A stretch of DNA of 64,000 bases from Blastochloris sulfoviridis (GTDB lineage: Bacteria; Pseudomonadota; Alphaproteobacteria; Rhizobiales; Xanthobacteraceae): contig NZ_VWPL01000004.1 of assembly GCF_008630065.1 (NCBI RefSeq), forward strand, positions 120,273 to 184,272. Direction: 5' to 3'. Made by a program: the position numbers and the translations under genes. Below, piece after piece: positions 49,180 through 58,622 of the stretch. How positions within the stretch are numbered: the first letter of the stretch is position 1; each line of letters opens with the position of its first letter. Below the pieces are notes generated by a model. That model did not search any database. It was not told where the DNA came from and saw only the letters and a program-made list of their open reading frames with translations.

Positions 49180-50052
49180 ATGACCGATCACCGATTCTCC
49201 ACTCAGCGCCCCTCTCGCCGCGCCGTCTTGACGGGCGCGGCGGGCGGACTGCTGCTGGCACTGCCGGGGTTGGCGCAGGCGGAGAACGGGGTCCAGACCC
49301 CGGCCACTCCCCCAGTGAACGATGGCGTGCAGGAGCGGCCGCAAGAGCGCCCGGCAGACCGTCCGCTCAGCGTGCTGGCGGCGGACGCCCTGCGGCCCAC
49401 GCTCGACGACATCGTCGGCCTCTATACGGCGGCGAGCGGCCTGCGGGTGATGGTCACCTATGGCGCGTCCGACGCGCTGGCCGAGACGCTCGACCAGGGC
49501 GCGGCCGCCGACCTGTTCATTTCCGACGTGCGGGCGGCGATGGATCTTGCCGTCGATCGGCGGCTGGTGAAGGCGGAGAGCCGGCGCAGCCTCGCCTCCA
49601 ATCGGCTGGTGCTGGTGGCGCCCAAGGATTCAAGCCTCATCGAGGTGCTGCTCGGCCCCGGCACGCGGCTGTCGACGCTGGCCGGGCAGGGACGCATCGC
49701 CGTCGGCGCCGCCGAGGCGATGCCGGGCGCGGTGGTGCGCACGGCGCTGGAAAGCCTCGGCCTGTGGGCCGATGCGGAACCCTGCCTGACGGCGGCGGAG
49801 ACGTCGCGCGCGGCGGTGGCCATGGTCGGCCGCGGCGAGGCGCCGCTCGGCATCGTCTTCGTCTCCGATTCGCGCTTCGATCCGGCGGTGAAGGTGGTCG
49901 GAATCTTTCCGGAGACCAGCCATCGGCCGATCGTCTATGAGGGCGCGCTCACCGCGACCGCCGGCATCAGCGCCCCGGCGCTGCTGGATTTCCTCCAGAG
50001 CGCGGCGGCCCGTGCGGCGTTCGAGAAGGCCGGCTATCTGACGCTGAAGTGA
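49180..50052 (+). CDS. modA: molybdate-binding periplasmic protein, ModA family
   Basis: The 290-residue protein starts with a Tat-like signal (RPSRRAVLTGAAGGLLLALP). A disordered linker of about 30 residues rich in Pro, Gln and Arg comes next. A periplasmic binding protein follows: LSVLAADALRPTLDDIVGLY, VTYGASDALAETLDQGAAAD, LFISD and LGIVFVSDSRF, as in ModA, where the early Ser/Ala loop and GASD contact the oxyanion. No modB or modC is in the window, so it is either an orphan or serves a distant transporter. Molybdate as ligand is inferred from the family. Confidence 0.75.
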   Translation: MTDHRFSTQRPSRRAVLTGAAGGLLLALPGLAQAENGVQTPATPPVNDGVQERPQERPADRPLSVLAADALRPTLDDIVGLYTAASGLRVMVTYGASDALAETLDQGAAADLFISDVRAAMDLAVDRRLVKAESRRSLASNRLVLVAPKDSSLIEVLLGPGTRLSTLAGQGRIAVGAAEAMPGAVVRTALESLGLWADAEPCLTAAETSRAAVAMVGRGEAPLGIVFVSDSRFDPAVKVVGIFPETSHRPIVYEGALTATAGISAPALLDFLQSAAARAAFEKAGYLTLK

Positions 50053-50078
50053 GACGGCTCCCGGCCTGATGCTGACTC

Positions 50079-50190
50079 GGGCTGATCCCTTCGGGATACC
50101 GGACACGGTCTCGCCGGAAATCCTTGTTCGAAAACGGTATTTCCGGCGAACGGAATACGAAGCCCCGGCCTGTCGGCCGGATTTCGCATC
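50079..50190. repeat. family A repeat, copy 10
   Basis: GGCTGATCCCTTCGGGATAC, CGGACACGGTCTCGCCGGAA and ACGGTATTTCCGGCGAACGG, ending CTGTCGGCCGGATTTCGCAT. It separates the convergent modA and MurF-like genes. Confidence 0.75.
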
Positions 50191-51796
50191 ACAGCCGCAG
50201 CTTGCGCTCATAGAGGTCGGGCAGGTCGTTCTCGAACAGCACGACGTCGCCGGCGTGCACATTGGCCTTGAGCCATGCGAGCGCCTCGGCGAAGCTGGCG
50301 CACGGGATCACCGGCCGATCCGGCGCGGCGTGGCGGAAGGTATCGACGAACGCCTCGATGCGGTCGGGGATCACCGGCAGCAGCACGTCGACATGATTGG
50401 CGGCAATCGCCCCAAGCCTGGCGTGCTCGTCGTGGTGGATCTCGCCGAGTTCGACCATGCCGGGCGTGACCAGGATGCGCCGCCCGCCCGCGCCGACGAT
50501 CAGGTCGAGCGAGGCCAGGGCCGCGGCGAACCCCACGGGGTTGGAGTTGTAGGCATCGTCGATGACGATCGAGCCGTCGGGCTGCGGGTTGACCTCCAGC
50601 CGGTGGGCGATCTGCGGCGTCGATTTGAGCGCGGTGACGAGGTCGTCGGGGTTGGCGCCGAGCGCGCAGGCGGCGGCAAACGCCAGCGCCATGTTGCCGG
50701 CATGATGCAGGCCGTGCAGCGGCGCCTTGAGCGCGTAGGTCTTGCCCTCCCACACCACGTCGGCCTCGACGCCGTCGCGGCTTTCGCGGGTGGCGAGCAC
50801 CTTGAGCCGCGCGTCCGTCTCCGGCCCGACGACGATCACCTTGTCGGACCCCTCGCCGAGGAACGCCTTCGCCGCCGCGAACGACAGCGCCTGGCCGGCG
50901 AGAATGACGATGCCGTCGCGCGTGCGCGCCGCCGCCGCCAGTTCGAACTTGGTTTTCGCCACGGTGTCGAGCGACTTGAAACGCTCATAGTGCGCCGGGC
51001 CGATGGCGGTGACGAGGGCGAGGTCGGGCGGGGCGAGACGGCACAGCCGGGCGATCGAGCCCGGACCATAGGCCCCCATCTCGCAGACGAAGAAGCGGTG
51101 ATAGGGCGCAAGCTGCTCGCGCACGATGCGGGCGATGCCCATCGGCGTGTTGACGCTGCCCGGCGTCACCAGGGTCGGCGCCTGGATCGACAGCAGGTGG
51201 CCGAGGATGTGCTTGACCGAGGTCTTGCCGAACGAGCCGGTGATGCCGACGACCGACGGCTTCAGCTTCTCGAGCTTGTCGTGCGCCTCGGTCCAGAACC
51301 GCTTCTGCTCGCGCGCCTCGAAGGGCATCAGCACGAGATTGCCGAGAACGAGAACGAACGGGATCGCTTGCACCGCGGCAATCCAGGCGAGGAGCGGCGC
51401 CTGCCAGACGACGAGCGCGCCGACGATCAGCGCCATCAGCACGCCGCTTGAGATCAGGATGCGCCGGGCGCGCGCGGTGACGACCAGCTTCTTCTTGGCC
51501 ACCTGCCGCGGGTCAGGCTCCTGCCAGCCGAAATAGACGAAGGTCACGGCGCCGAACAGCGAGCCGATGGCGCCGATCACCGGCTCCTCGGTCCGCAGGA
51601 AGCCGATGCCCAGCACCGCCAGCGCGGCGCTGGCGCGCATGTCGAAGGCGAAGGAGCGAAACAGCCAGGCGAGGAAGCGCCCGCCGTCATATTCCTCCTG
51701 CTGGAACACGTGCAGATAGGTCAGCGCCCGCTTCCAGGCGAAGAATGCGAACGTGCCGGCAACGACCAGCGTTGCGATCAGGGTCAGGCTAGCCAT
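50189..51796 (-). CDS. membrane-embedded Mur ligase, MurF-like
   Basis: The 535-residue protein has four or five N-terminal membrane helices (about 3-22, 57-75, 77-92, 113-131, 138-158) in place of MurF domain 1, the UDP-substrate domain. The Mur central domain follows: P-loop GITGSFGKTS at 184-193, then TPGSVNTPMGIARIVREQLA and FFVCEMGAYGPGSIARL. The C-terminal domain holds VIDDAYNSNPVGFAAALASL and ILVTPGMVELGEIHHDEHAR, close to MurF. MurF adds D-Ala-D-Ala to a UDP-linked tripeptide; here the membrane part suggests a lipid-linked or different acceptor. The start at 51796 overlaps the hydrolase by 13 bp, so they are coupled. Confidence 0.82.
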   Translation of the reverse strand: MASLTLIATLVVAGTFAFFAWKRALTYLHVFQQEEYDGGRFLAWLFRSFAFDMRASAALAVLGIGFLRTEEPVIGAIGSLFGAVTFVYFGWQEPDPRQVAKKKLVVTARARRILISSGVLMALIVGALVVWQAPLLAWIAAVQAIPFVLVLGNLVLMPFEAREQKRFWTEAHDKLEKLKPSVVGITGSFGKTSVKHILGHLLSIQAPTLVTPGSVNTPMGIARIVREQLAPYHRFFVCEMGAYGPGSIARLCRLAPPDLALVTAIGPAHYERFKSLDTVAKTKFELAAAARTRDGIVILAGQALSFAAAKAFLGEGSDKVIVVGPETDARLKVLATRESRDGVEADVVWEGKTYALKAPLHGLHHAGNMALAFAAACALGANPDDLVTALKSTPQIAHRLEVNPQPDGSIVIDDAYNSNPVGFAAALASLDLIVGAGGRRILVTPGMVELGEIHHDEHARLGAIAANHVDVLLPVIPDRIEAFVDTFRHAAPDRPVIPCASFAEALAWLKANVHAGDVVLFENDLPDLYERKLRL

Positions 51797-52572
51797 CCGA
51801 GCCCCTTCAGGAAGGTTTGGATCTGGAACAGGGTTTGCGGCCGGGCCTGGCCCAGCACGGTGTAGTGGTCCTGGCGCTCCAGCAGCACGAGCCTGGAGCC
51901 GGGGATCAGTGCGTTCAGCCGCTGGCCGATCTCGGGCGGCGTCTCGGCGTCGAGGGTGCCGTAGACCAGCAGCGTCGGCACCTTCACCGCGCGCGCCACC
52001 TCGGTCAGGTCTTCGCGGATGGTTTCGAGGAACACCGCGCGCATCGCCCCGGCATTGGCATAGTCGGCGCTGCCGAAGCGGGCGCGCAGGCGGTCGCGCG
52101 CCGGCCCTTCCGGCACGAACAGCTTCATCGTCTTGAAGGCGCGCACCTTGAGCCACATCCGCGCCCGCTGCCACGGTGAGCGCTGGCGCTGCAGCCCGGC
52201 GGCGGCGACGAGGCACAGCGCATCGACGGCCTGCGGATGGCGGGCGGCAAGCTGCAGGCCGACGCGGCAGCCGAAGGAATGGCCGATCCACACCCGCCGG
52301 CCGGGCGGCAAGGTGGCGAGCCAGCCGGCGACGGCATCGGCATAGTCGGCGGTCGACCAGGCGGCGGGCGGCGGCGGGCTTTGGCCGAAGCCGGGAAAGT
52401 CGATCAGGGTGGAGCGGCCCCAGCGCGCCGCACTTTCGGCGAGCGGCGCCATCGCCGCGCCCGACTGGCCCCAGCCGTGCGCCCAGATCAGATGCAGGCC
52501 GCCTTCGCCCGCTTCGCCCGAATGGACGAGATGGACCGGCGCACCGGCCATCGCCACGGTCTCGATGGTCAT
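51784..52572 (-). CDS. alpha/beta hydrolase of the MurF-like/VanX-like cluster
   Basis: A 262-residue soluble alpha/beta hydrolase. The oxyanion part is IWAHGWGQSG, the nucleophile elbow WIGHSFGCRVGLQLA (Ser about residue 98), the acid is probably in VYGTLDAETPPE and the histidine in ERQDHYTVLG. There is no signal peptide. It overlaps the MurF-like gene by 13 bp and starts 10 bp after the dipeptidase gene, so the three form one transcript. The reaction is unknown; it might trim an ester or amide of the cluster's product. Confidence 0.82.
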   Translation of the reverse strand: MTIETVAMAGAPVHLVHSGEAGEGGLHLIWAHGWGQSGAAMAPLAESAARWGRSTLIDFPGFGQSPPPPAAWSTADYADAVAGWLATLPPGRRVWIGHSFGCRVGLQLAARHPQAVDALCLVAAAGLQRQRSPWQRARMWLKVRAFKTMKLFVPEGPARDRLRARFGSADYANAGAMRAVFLETIREDLTEVARAVKVPTLLVYGTLDAETPPEIGQRLNALIPGSRLVLLERQDHYTVLGQARPQTLFQIQTFLKGLGWLA

Positions 52573-52582
52573 GCCGGCCTCG

Positions 52583-53389
52583 TCATGGCTGCGGCACCGG
52601 CCGGTAGAAGGCGGCGGCGCCGCCGCCGCGCACCGCGGCCCACAGCCGGGTGCCCAGGTCGAAATGCCAGTATTCCTCGGGATAGTTGGTGAAGCCCTCG
52701 GTCGCCATGGCGTGGGTCAGGATGCGGCGGGCAAGGAGGCGCGGATCGTCCGCCGCGATGCGCCCGGCGGCAAGCTCGCGCTCGAAGAAATCGGTCTCGC
52801 TGCGCTGGCCGGCCTCGTCGAACCCGGCGCCGAAATCGAGGAGCGCGCCGCCGTCGCACTCGCGCAGCGCCACGTCCACCGCGCCGCCGGTGAGGTGCGG
52901 CGGCCAGGTGCCGGGGTCGGCCTCGTCGAACCCGCGCGGATCGGCGATGAAGGTCGAGACCTCGTGGGTCACCTGCATGTCCGACCAGGAGGGGTGCGCG
53001 CGGCGGACCTTGCGCTCGTAGAAGTCCCACAGGCCGCGCTGGGTGGCGAGCGGCCGCCAGCCGTCGTGAAGCCATAGCGCAAGCCCGAAGGGGGCCAGCG
53101 CCCGCTCGACCCGCACAAGCGCCTCCGCCACCCCGCGCCGGACGAGCAGGTCCGGGACGGCGCCGTCGATCGGCGCGCCATAGGGCGGGTTGCGGCCGTC
53201 GCGAATCGCATAATAGCTCTCGCCCTGCAGGCCGTGGGCGCGGGCATCGACCAGCGGCTCGCGGCCGCGGGCATCGCCGGCATCGAACGGCACCTGCCGG
53301 GCGCGCACCATGGCGCCGCGCCCGACCTGCGGGACGGGACGGCCGGCGAGGGGGTGGCTTTTCAGCCGGACGGGACTCACTATTGCCAT
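52583..53389 (-). CDS. D-alanyl-D-alanine dipeptidase, VanX-like (M15 family)
   Basis: The 268-residue protein has the M15D zinc ligands in PHLTGGAVDVAL (His165, Asp172) and EEYWHFDLG (Glu239 base, His242), and the substrate arginine in LHDGWRPLATQ (Arg112), the VanX pattern. VanX enzymes split free D-Ala-D-Ala but not longer peptides. No signal peptide is visible, so it should be cytosolic, like VanX. It is the first gene of the reverse-strand trio and divergent from the Ddl-like gene. In resistance operons VanX removes normal dipeptide so a substitute can be used; other roles such as recycling are equally possible. Confidence 0.87.
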   Translation of the reverse strand: MAIVSPVRLKSHPLAGRPVPQVGRGAMVRARQVPFDAGDARGREPLVDARAHGLQGESYYAIRDGRNPPYGAPIDGAVPDLLVRRGVAEALVRVERALAPFGLALWLHDGWRPLATQRGLWDFYERKVRRAHPSWSDMQVTHEVSTFIADPRGFDEADPGTWPPHLTGGAVDVALRECDGGALLDFGAGFDEAGQRSETDFFERELAAGRIAADDPRLLARRILTHAMATEGFTNYPEEYWHFDLGTRLWAAVRGGGAAAFYRPVPQP

Positions 53390-53558
53390 GACCGTGGCGT
53401 TTTAGGACGTCGGCCGGGCTTGAGCAAAGAAACGTTGGGCCAAGGGACGTTTTGGGCCAAGGGGCGCTCAGCGCCCAGCCGCCGAGTCCGGCGGAATCGG
53501 GGATCGGCAGCGCATCCGGGCTGCGGTTTTGGGGGCTTCGCTTGAGGGGGCTTTGGAC
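53390..53558. promoter_or_regulatory. divergent promoter region with two tandem TTGGGCCAA dyads
   Basis: The dyad TTGG-G-CCAA occurs at 53435-53443 and 53452-53460, centres 17 bp apart, inside the longer direct repeat ACGTT(TT)GGGCCAAGGG. The region drives the dipeptidase operon to the left and the Ddl-like gene to the right. Two equally oriented copies suggest a regulator site; no regulator gene is adjacent. Confidence 0.4.
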
Positions 53559-54758
53559 ATGAGGACGCGGGTCGCGGTTCTGTTCGGCGGGCGCTCGCCC
53601 GAGCACGACGTGTCGATCGTCACCGGGTTGCAGGCGCTGGACGCGCTCGACCAGGGCCGCTTCGACGCGTTCCCGGTCTATGTGTCGACCACCGGGCGCT
53701 GGTTCGTCGGCGATTCCCTGCGCGAGCGCAGCTTCTATCTGCCCGGCCCCGAGGCCGAGAAGCGGCTGACCCAGGTGACGCTCGATTTGACGCCGAACGA
53801 TCTCGGCCAGGGCGTGCTCCTGCCCAAGGACAAGGGCGGGCTGTTCTCGCGCACCAAGGAGATCCCCTTCGACGTGGCGCTGCCCGCCTTCCACGGCCTG
53901 ATCGGCGAGGACGGCCAGATCCAGGGCGCGTTCGAGACCGCCAATGTCGCCTATGCCGGCATGCGCACGCTGGCCTCCGCCGTGCTGATGGACAAGGTGG
54001 CGACCAAGCGCATCCTCGCCGAGACCCGCATTCCCCAGCTTCCCTGCGAGGTGATCGAGCGGCCGGCGAGCGGGCTTCTGCCGTCCGCCGAGGTGCTGGC
54101 CGAGCTGACCAAGGCGCTGGCCTTTCCGCTGATCGTCAAGCCGGCGCATCTCGGCTCGTCGATCGGCGTCGCCAAGGTCGCCGATGTCGAGGAATTGCGG
54201 GCGGTGCTGCCGCCGATCTTCAAGCTCGACACGCAGGCGATCGTCGAGCCCTTCGTCGAGAACCTGGTCGAGTACAACATCGCGGTCTCGGGCTTCGACG
54301 GCCGCGTGCAGACCTCGGCCATCGAGCGGCCGAAGCGCGCCGCCGACCTGCTCGACTTCAAGCAGAAATATCTCTCCGGCAGCCCCAAGGGCGCCAAGGT
54401 GCCGGGAGTGCGCAGCGAGGGCATGCTGTCGCTCACCCGCGACATCAATCCGGTGCTGCCGGACGGCCTGGAGGCCAAGCTGCGCAAATGGGCCGAGCAG
54501 ACCTTCGTCGCCGTCGGCGGCACCGGCACGCCGCGCATCGACTTCCTCGGCAATGCCGAGACCGGGGCGATCTTCCTCAACGAGGTCAATCCGTGCCCCG
54601 GCTCGTTTGCCTTCTTCCTGTGGGAGGCGGCGGCCGAGCCGATGCTGTTCACCGAGCTCTTGTCCAAGCTGATCGACGAGGCCCAGGCCCAGCACCGCGC
54701 CCGCCAGATCCCGGCCGACCCGACGCTGCCCGACGCACGGCTGTTCCCGCGCGACTGA
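53559..54758 (+). CDS. D-alanine-D-alanine ligase family protein with altered active-site signature
   Basis: A 399-residue ATP-grasp ligase. It has the Ddl motifs RSPEHDVS (Glu15), HGLIGEDGQIQGAF, the ATP lysine in VKPAHLGSSIGVAKV (Lys194), the loop DFKQKYLSG and metal ligands in RIDFL (Asp328) and NEVNPCPGS (Glu342, Asn344). In ordinary Ddl the last motif reads N-T-x-P-G-F/M-T; here it is N-P-C-P-G-S, so the second-substrate pocket may differ. The protein is also longer than DdlB (about 310). It may be the main Ddl or a paralogue; the dcw cluster, where ddlB normally sits, is not in the window. GAGGGGG precedes the ATG. Confidence 0.85.
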   Translation: MRTRVAVLFGGRSPEHDVSIVTGLQALDALDQGRFDAFPVYVSTTGRWFVGDSLRERSFYLPGPEAEKRLTQVTLDLTPNDLGQGVLLPKDKGGLFSRTKEIPFDVALPAFHGLIGEDGQIQGAFETANVAYAGMRTLASAVLMDKVATKRILAETRIPQLPCEVIERPASGLLPSAEVLAELTKALAFPLIVKPAHLGSSIGVAKVADVEELRAVLPPIFKLDTQAIVEPFVENLVEYNIAVSGFDGRVQTSAIERPKRAADLLDFKQKYLSGSPKGAKVPGVRSEGMLSLTRDINPVLPDGLEAKLRKWAEQTFVAVGGTGTPRIDFLGNAETGAIFLNEVNPCPGSFAFFLWEAAAEPMLFTELLSKLIDEAQAQHRARQIPADPTLPDARLFPRD

Positions 54759-54868
54759 AGTGGGGGCAGGCTTTGTCGCCGAAAATTACAGAGAGATCTC
54801 CCGGAAATCGCATCCCATGGATTCCGGGGAGTGGTTCCAAGCCACCGCGGGCCGGGTGCCGCCTTCTT

Positions 54869-55020
54869 CCCTCTCCCCTTGGGGGAGAGGGTGGCGAGAC
54901 CGAGCGAGGCGAGGTCGCGCCGGGTGAGGGGTGCTAACGGCTATCGCTGGAAGATTCACCCCCCTCACCCGCCTCGCGATCCTTGATCGCTCGGCACCCT
55001 CTCCCGCAAGGGGAGAGGGA
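54869..55020. repeat. family C palindromic repeat, copy 3
   Basis: Left arm CCCTCTCCCCTTGGGGGAGA and right arm CACCCTCTCCCGCAAGGGGA, with inner arms GGGTGAGGGG and CCCCTCACCCGCCTCGC as in copies 1 and 2. It lies between the convergent ddl-like and fmt genes. A short family A remnant (TCGCCGAAAATTAC) precedes it at about 54775. Confidence 0.85.
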
Positions 55021-55050
55021 AAGGGGCCGAGCTTATCCCGCGGACCGCGG

Positions 55051-55971
55051 TCAGCCGGCCGTGCTGCCGGCTGCCACTGGCGTGCCGCGCAGGAAGGCGT
55101 CGGCCGCCATCGGCGCCTTGCCGGCGCGCTGCAGCTCGATGAGACGCACCGCGCCCGCGCCGCAGGCGATCGCGAGGCGGTCGTCGAGCGCGGTACCGGG
55201 CGTGCCGGACCCCTCCACCAGGGTCGAGCGCAGCACCTTGACCCGCACCCCGTCCAGCTCGAACCAGGCGCCGGGGAAGGGGCTGAGGCCGCGGATGTGG
55301 TTGTGGACCTCGGAGGCCTGCCGCGACCAATCGATGCGGGTCTCGGTTTTCTCGATCTTCCTGGCGTAGGTGACGCCCTCCTCAGCCTGCGGCGTGAAGG
55401 CGAGCCCGCCGCGCTCCAGCGCCGAGAGCGCCCGCACCATCAGGTCGGCGCCGAGCGCCATCATGCGGTCGTGGACGTCGCCGGCGGTGTCGTCCGCCTT
55501 GATGGCGAAGCGCTCGGCCATGGCGACCGGGCCGGTATCCAGCCCCTCGTCCATCTTCATCACCATCACCCCGGTCTCTGCGTCGCCGGCCATCACCGCG
55601 CGCTGGATGGGGGCGGCGCCCCGCCAGCGCGGCAGGAGCGAGCCGTGCAAATTGAGGCAGCCGTACACCGGCGCCTCCAGCACCGGCTTGGGCAGGATCA
55701 GCCCATAGGCCACCACCACCGCGACGTCGGCGCCATGCGCGCGGAAGGCCTCCTGCGCCTCCTCGGTGCGCAGCGTCTTGGGGTGCAGCACGGGGATGGC
55801 GAACCGGTCGGCGAGCTGGTGGACCGGGCTCTTGGTCAGCGCCATGCCGCGCCCGGCCGGGGCCGGGGCGCGGGTATAGACGGCCTTGACGGTGTGGCCA
55901 TGGCCGACGATTTCGGCCAGCGTCGGCACGGAAAAGTCGGGCGTGCCCATGAAGACGATGTTGAGCGGCAT
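55051..55971 (-). CDS. fmt: methionyl-tRNA formyltransferase
   Basis: A 306-residue Fmt. The formyl-THF site has [20 protein letters not shown] (Asn, His and the SLLP loop) with the catalytic aspartate in [10 protein letters not shown]; the start [18 protein letters not shown] is typical; the C-terminal OB domain (about 205-300) binds initiator tRNA. It formylates Met-tRNAfMet. def, its usual partner, is not beside it in this window. The ATG at 55969-55971 is the conserved start. Confidence 0.96.
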   Translation of the reverse strand: MPLNIVFMGTPDFSVPTLAEIVGHGHTVKAVYTRAPAPAGRGMALTKSPVHQLADRFAIPVLHPKTLRTEEAQEAFRAHGADVAVVVAYGLILPKPVLEAPVYGCLNLHGSLLPRWRGAAPIQRAVMAGDAETGVMVMKMDEGLDTGPVAMAERFAIKADDTAGDVHDRMMALGADLMVRALSALERGGLAFTPQAEEGVTYARKIEKTETRIDWSRQASEVHNHIRGLSPFPGAWFELDGVRVKVLRSTLVEGSGTPGTALDDRLAIACGAGAVRLIELQRAGKAPMAADAFLRGTPVAAGSTAG

Positions 55972-56116
55972 GCCCTCTCCTAGCCTCTGGCGCGGGCGGG
56001 GAAAAGCGCCCGGCTGCGCCGCCGCCGGCTGCGATGGCGAAACCCATCGGGTCGAAACCACTTGGCTGGGCGGCGCGGCGCTTTGAATCGGCCACATCGG
56101 ATGCTATCCCCCGCGT

Positions 56117-57922
<1,806 letters not shown>

Positions 57923-57945
57923 GGGCGCGATAGAGCGCCTGAACC

Positions 57946-58236
57946 CTATTCAGCCGCGTAAGCGGCGGGCTCGAACGGCACCAAGGCGATGAGATGGCCG
58001 GCGATGTCGGCCGCCGCCGCCGGGTCGGCCCTGAGCGCGGCCACCGAGCGCGGCGCCGGCATGGCCCGGCCGGCGTCGGCCAGCGCCTCGGAATAGAGGG
58101 TCAAGGCTTCACGGGCGTTGGCGAGCGCAGTCTCGACGTCGTCTCCACCAGAAAAACACCCCGGCAGATCCGGAAACCACACGCCGACGGCGGTCTCGGG
58201 CCCGGTGTCCTCGACGATGGCGAGATAGTGGGACAT
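57946..58236 (-). CDS. hicB: HicB-family antitoxin
   Basis: The protein, 96 residues from the ATG at 58234-58236, begins MSHYLAIVEDTGPETAVGVW and continues FPDLPGCFSGGDDVETALAN, the HicB partial RNase H-like fold. It would bind and block HicA and repress the pair. There is no clear DNA-binding tail, so it is the short type. In-frame starts up to 58275 are possible; the first codons would then overlap hicA. It follows hicA on the same strand. Confidence 0.82.
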   Translation of the reverse strand: MSHYLAIVEDTGPETAVGVWFPDLPGCFSGGDDVETALANAREALTLYSEALADAGRAMPAPRSVAALRADPAAAADIAGHLIALVPFEPAAYAAE

Positions 58237-58262
58237 GACAAAGTGGGACATGGCAAACCCGC

Positions 58263-58454
58263 TCAGATCGGCCAACCAGCCTCGTTGTAGATGGCACGAA
58301 CCAGCCCGATCCCCAAGTCCTTCCTGGGATGCGGCAGGACGATGACCTTGCCGGTCCTCGGGTGCCGGAACACGTGATGCGAGCCGCGGGTGCGCACCAG
58401 CACCCAGCCATCGGCGTCGAGGCGTCGCATGATGTCGCGGCTGTTGGTGAGCAT
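58263..58454 (-). CDS. hicA: HicA-family mRNA interferase toxin
   Basis: The 63-residue protein matches HicA: MLTNSRDIMRRLDADGWVLV, then RTRGSHHVFRHPRTGKVIVL with the catalytic histidine in GSHH, and PHPRKDLGIGLVRAIYNEAG. HicA cleaves mRNA in a ribosome-independent way through a double-stranded RNA-binding fold. GGAGG lies about 12 bases before the ATG. The longer open frame upstream is not conserved with the family. It forms a toxin-antitoxin pair with hicB directly downstream. Confidence 0.85.
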   Translation of the reverse strand: MLTNSRDIMRRLDADGWVLVRTRGSHHVFRHPRTGKVIVLPHPRKDLGIGLVRAIYNEAGWPI

Positions 58455-58622
58455 GTCGACGAAGGACCTCCCGGTCCCGCTTGCATTCCAGATGGGTTCC
58501 CTTCCCCTCGCCGCTTCGCGGCTCGGCCGGGAACGACCGTGGCGGATATTTCGCACAACTTCAAAGCGGGTGTCATCGCAATGAAGCTCTCCCGCGAGCG
58601 CTCCTGATCATGGATCGTCGCC

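Noticed and set aside
54184..54672. Serine/arginine-rich frame inside the Ddl-like gene
   Set aside because: It is a frame-shifted shadow of a gene with clear motifs.
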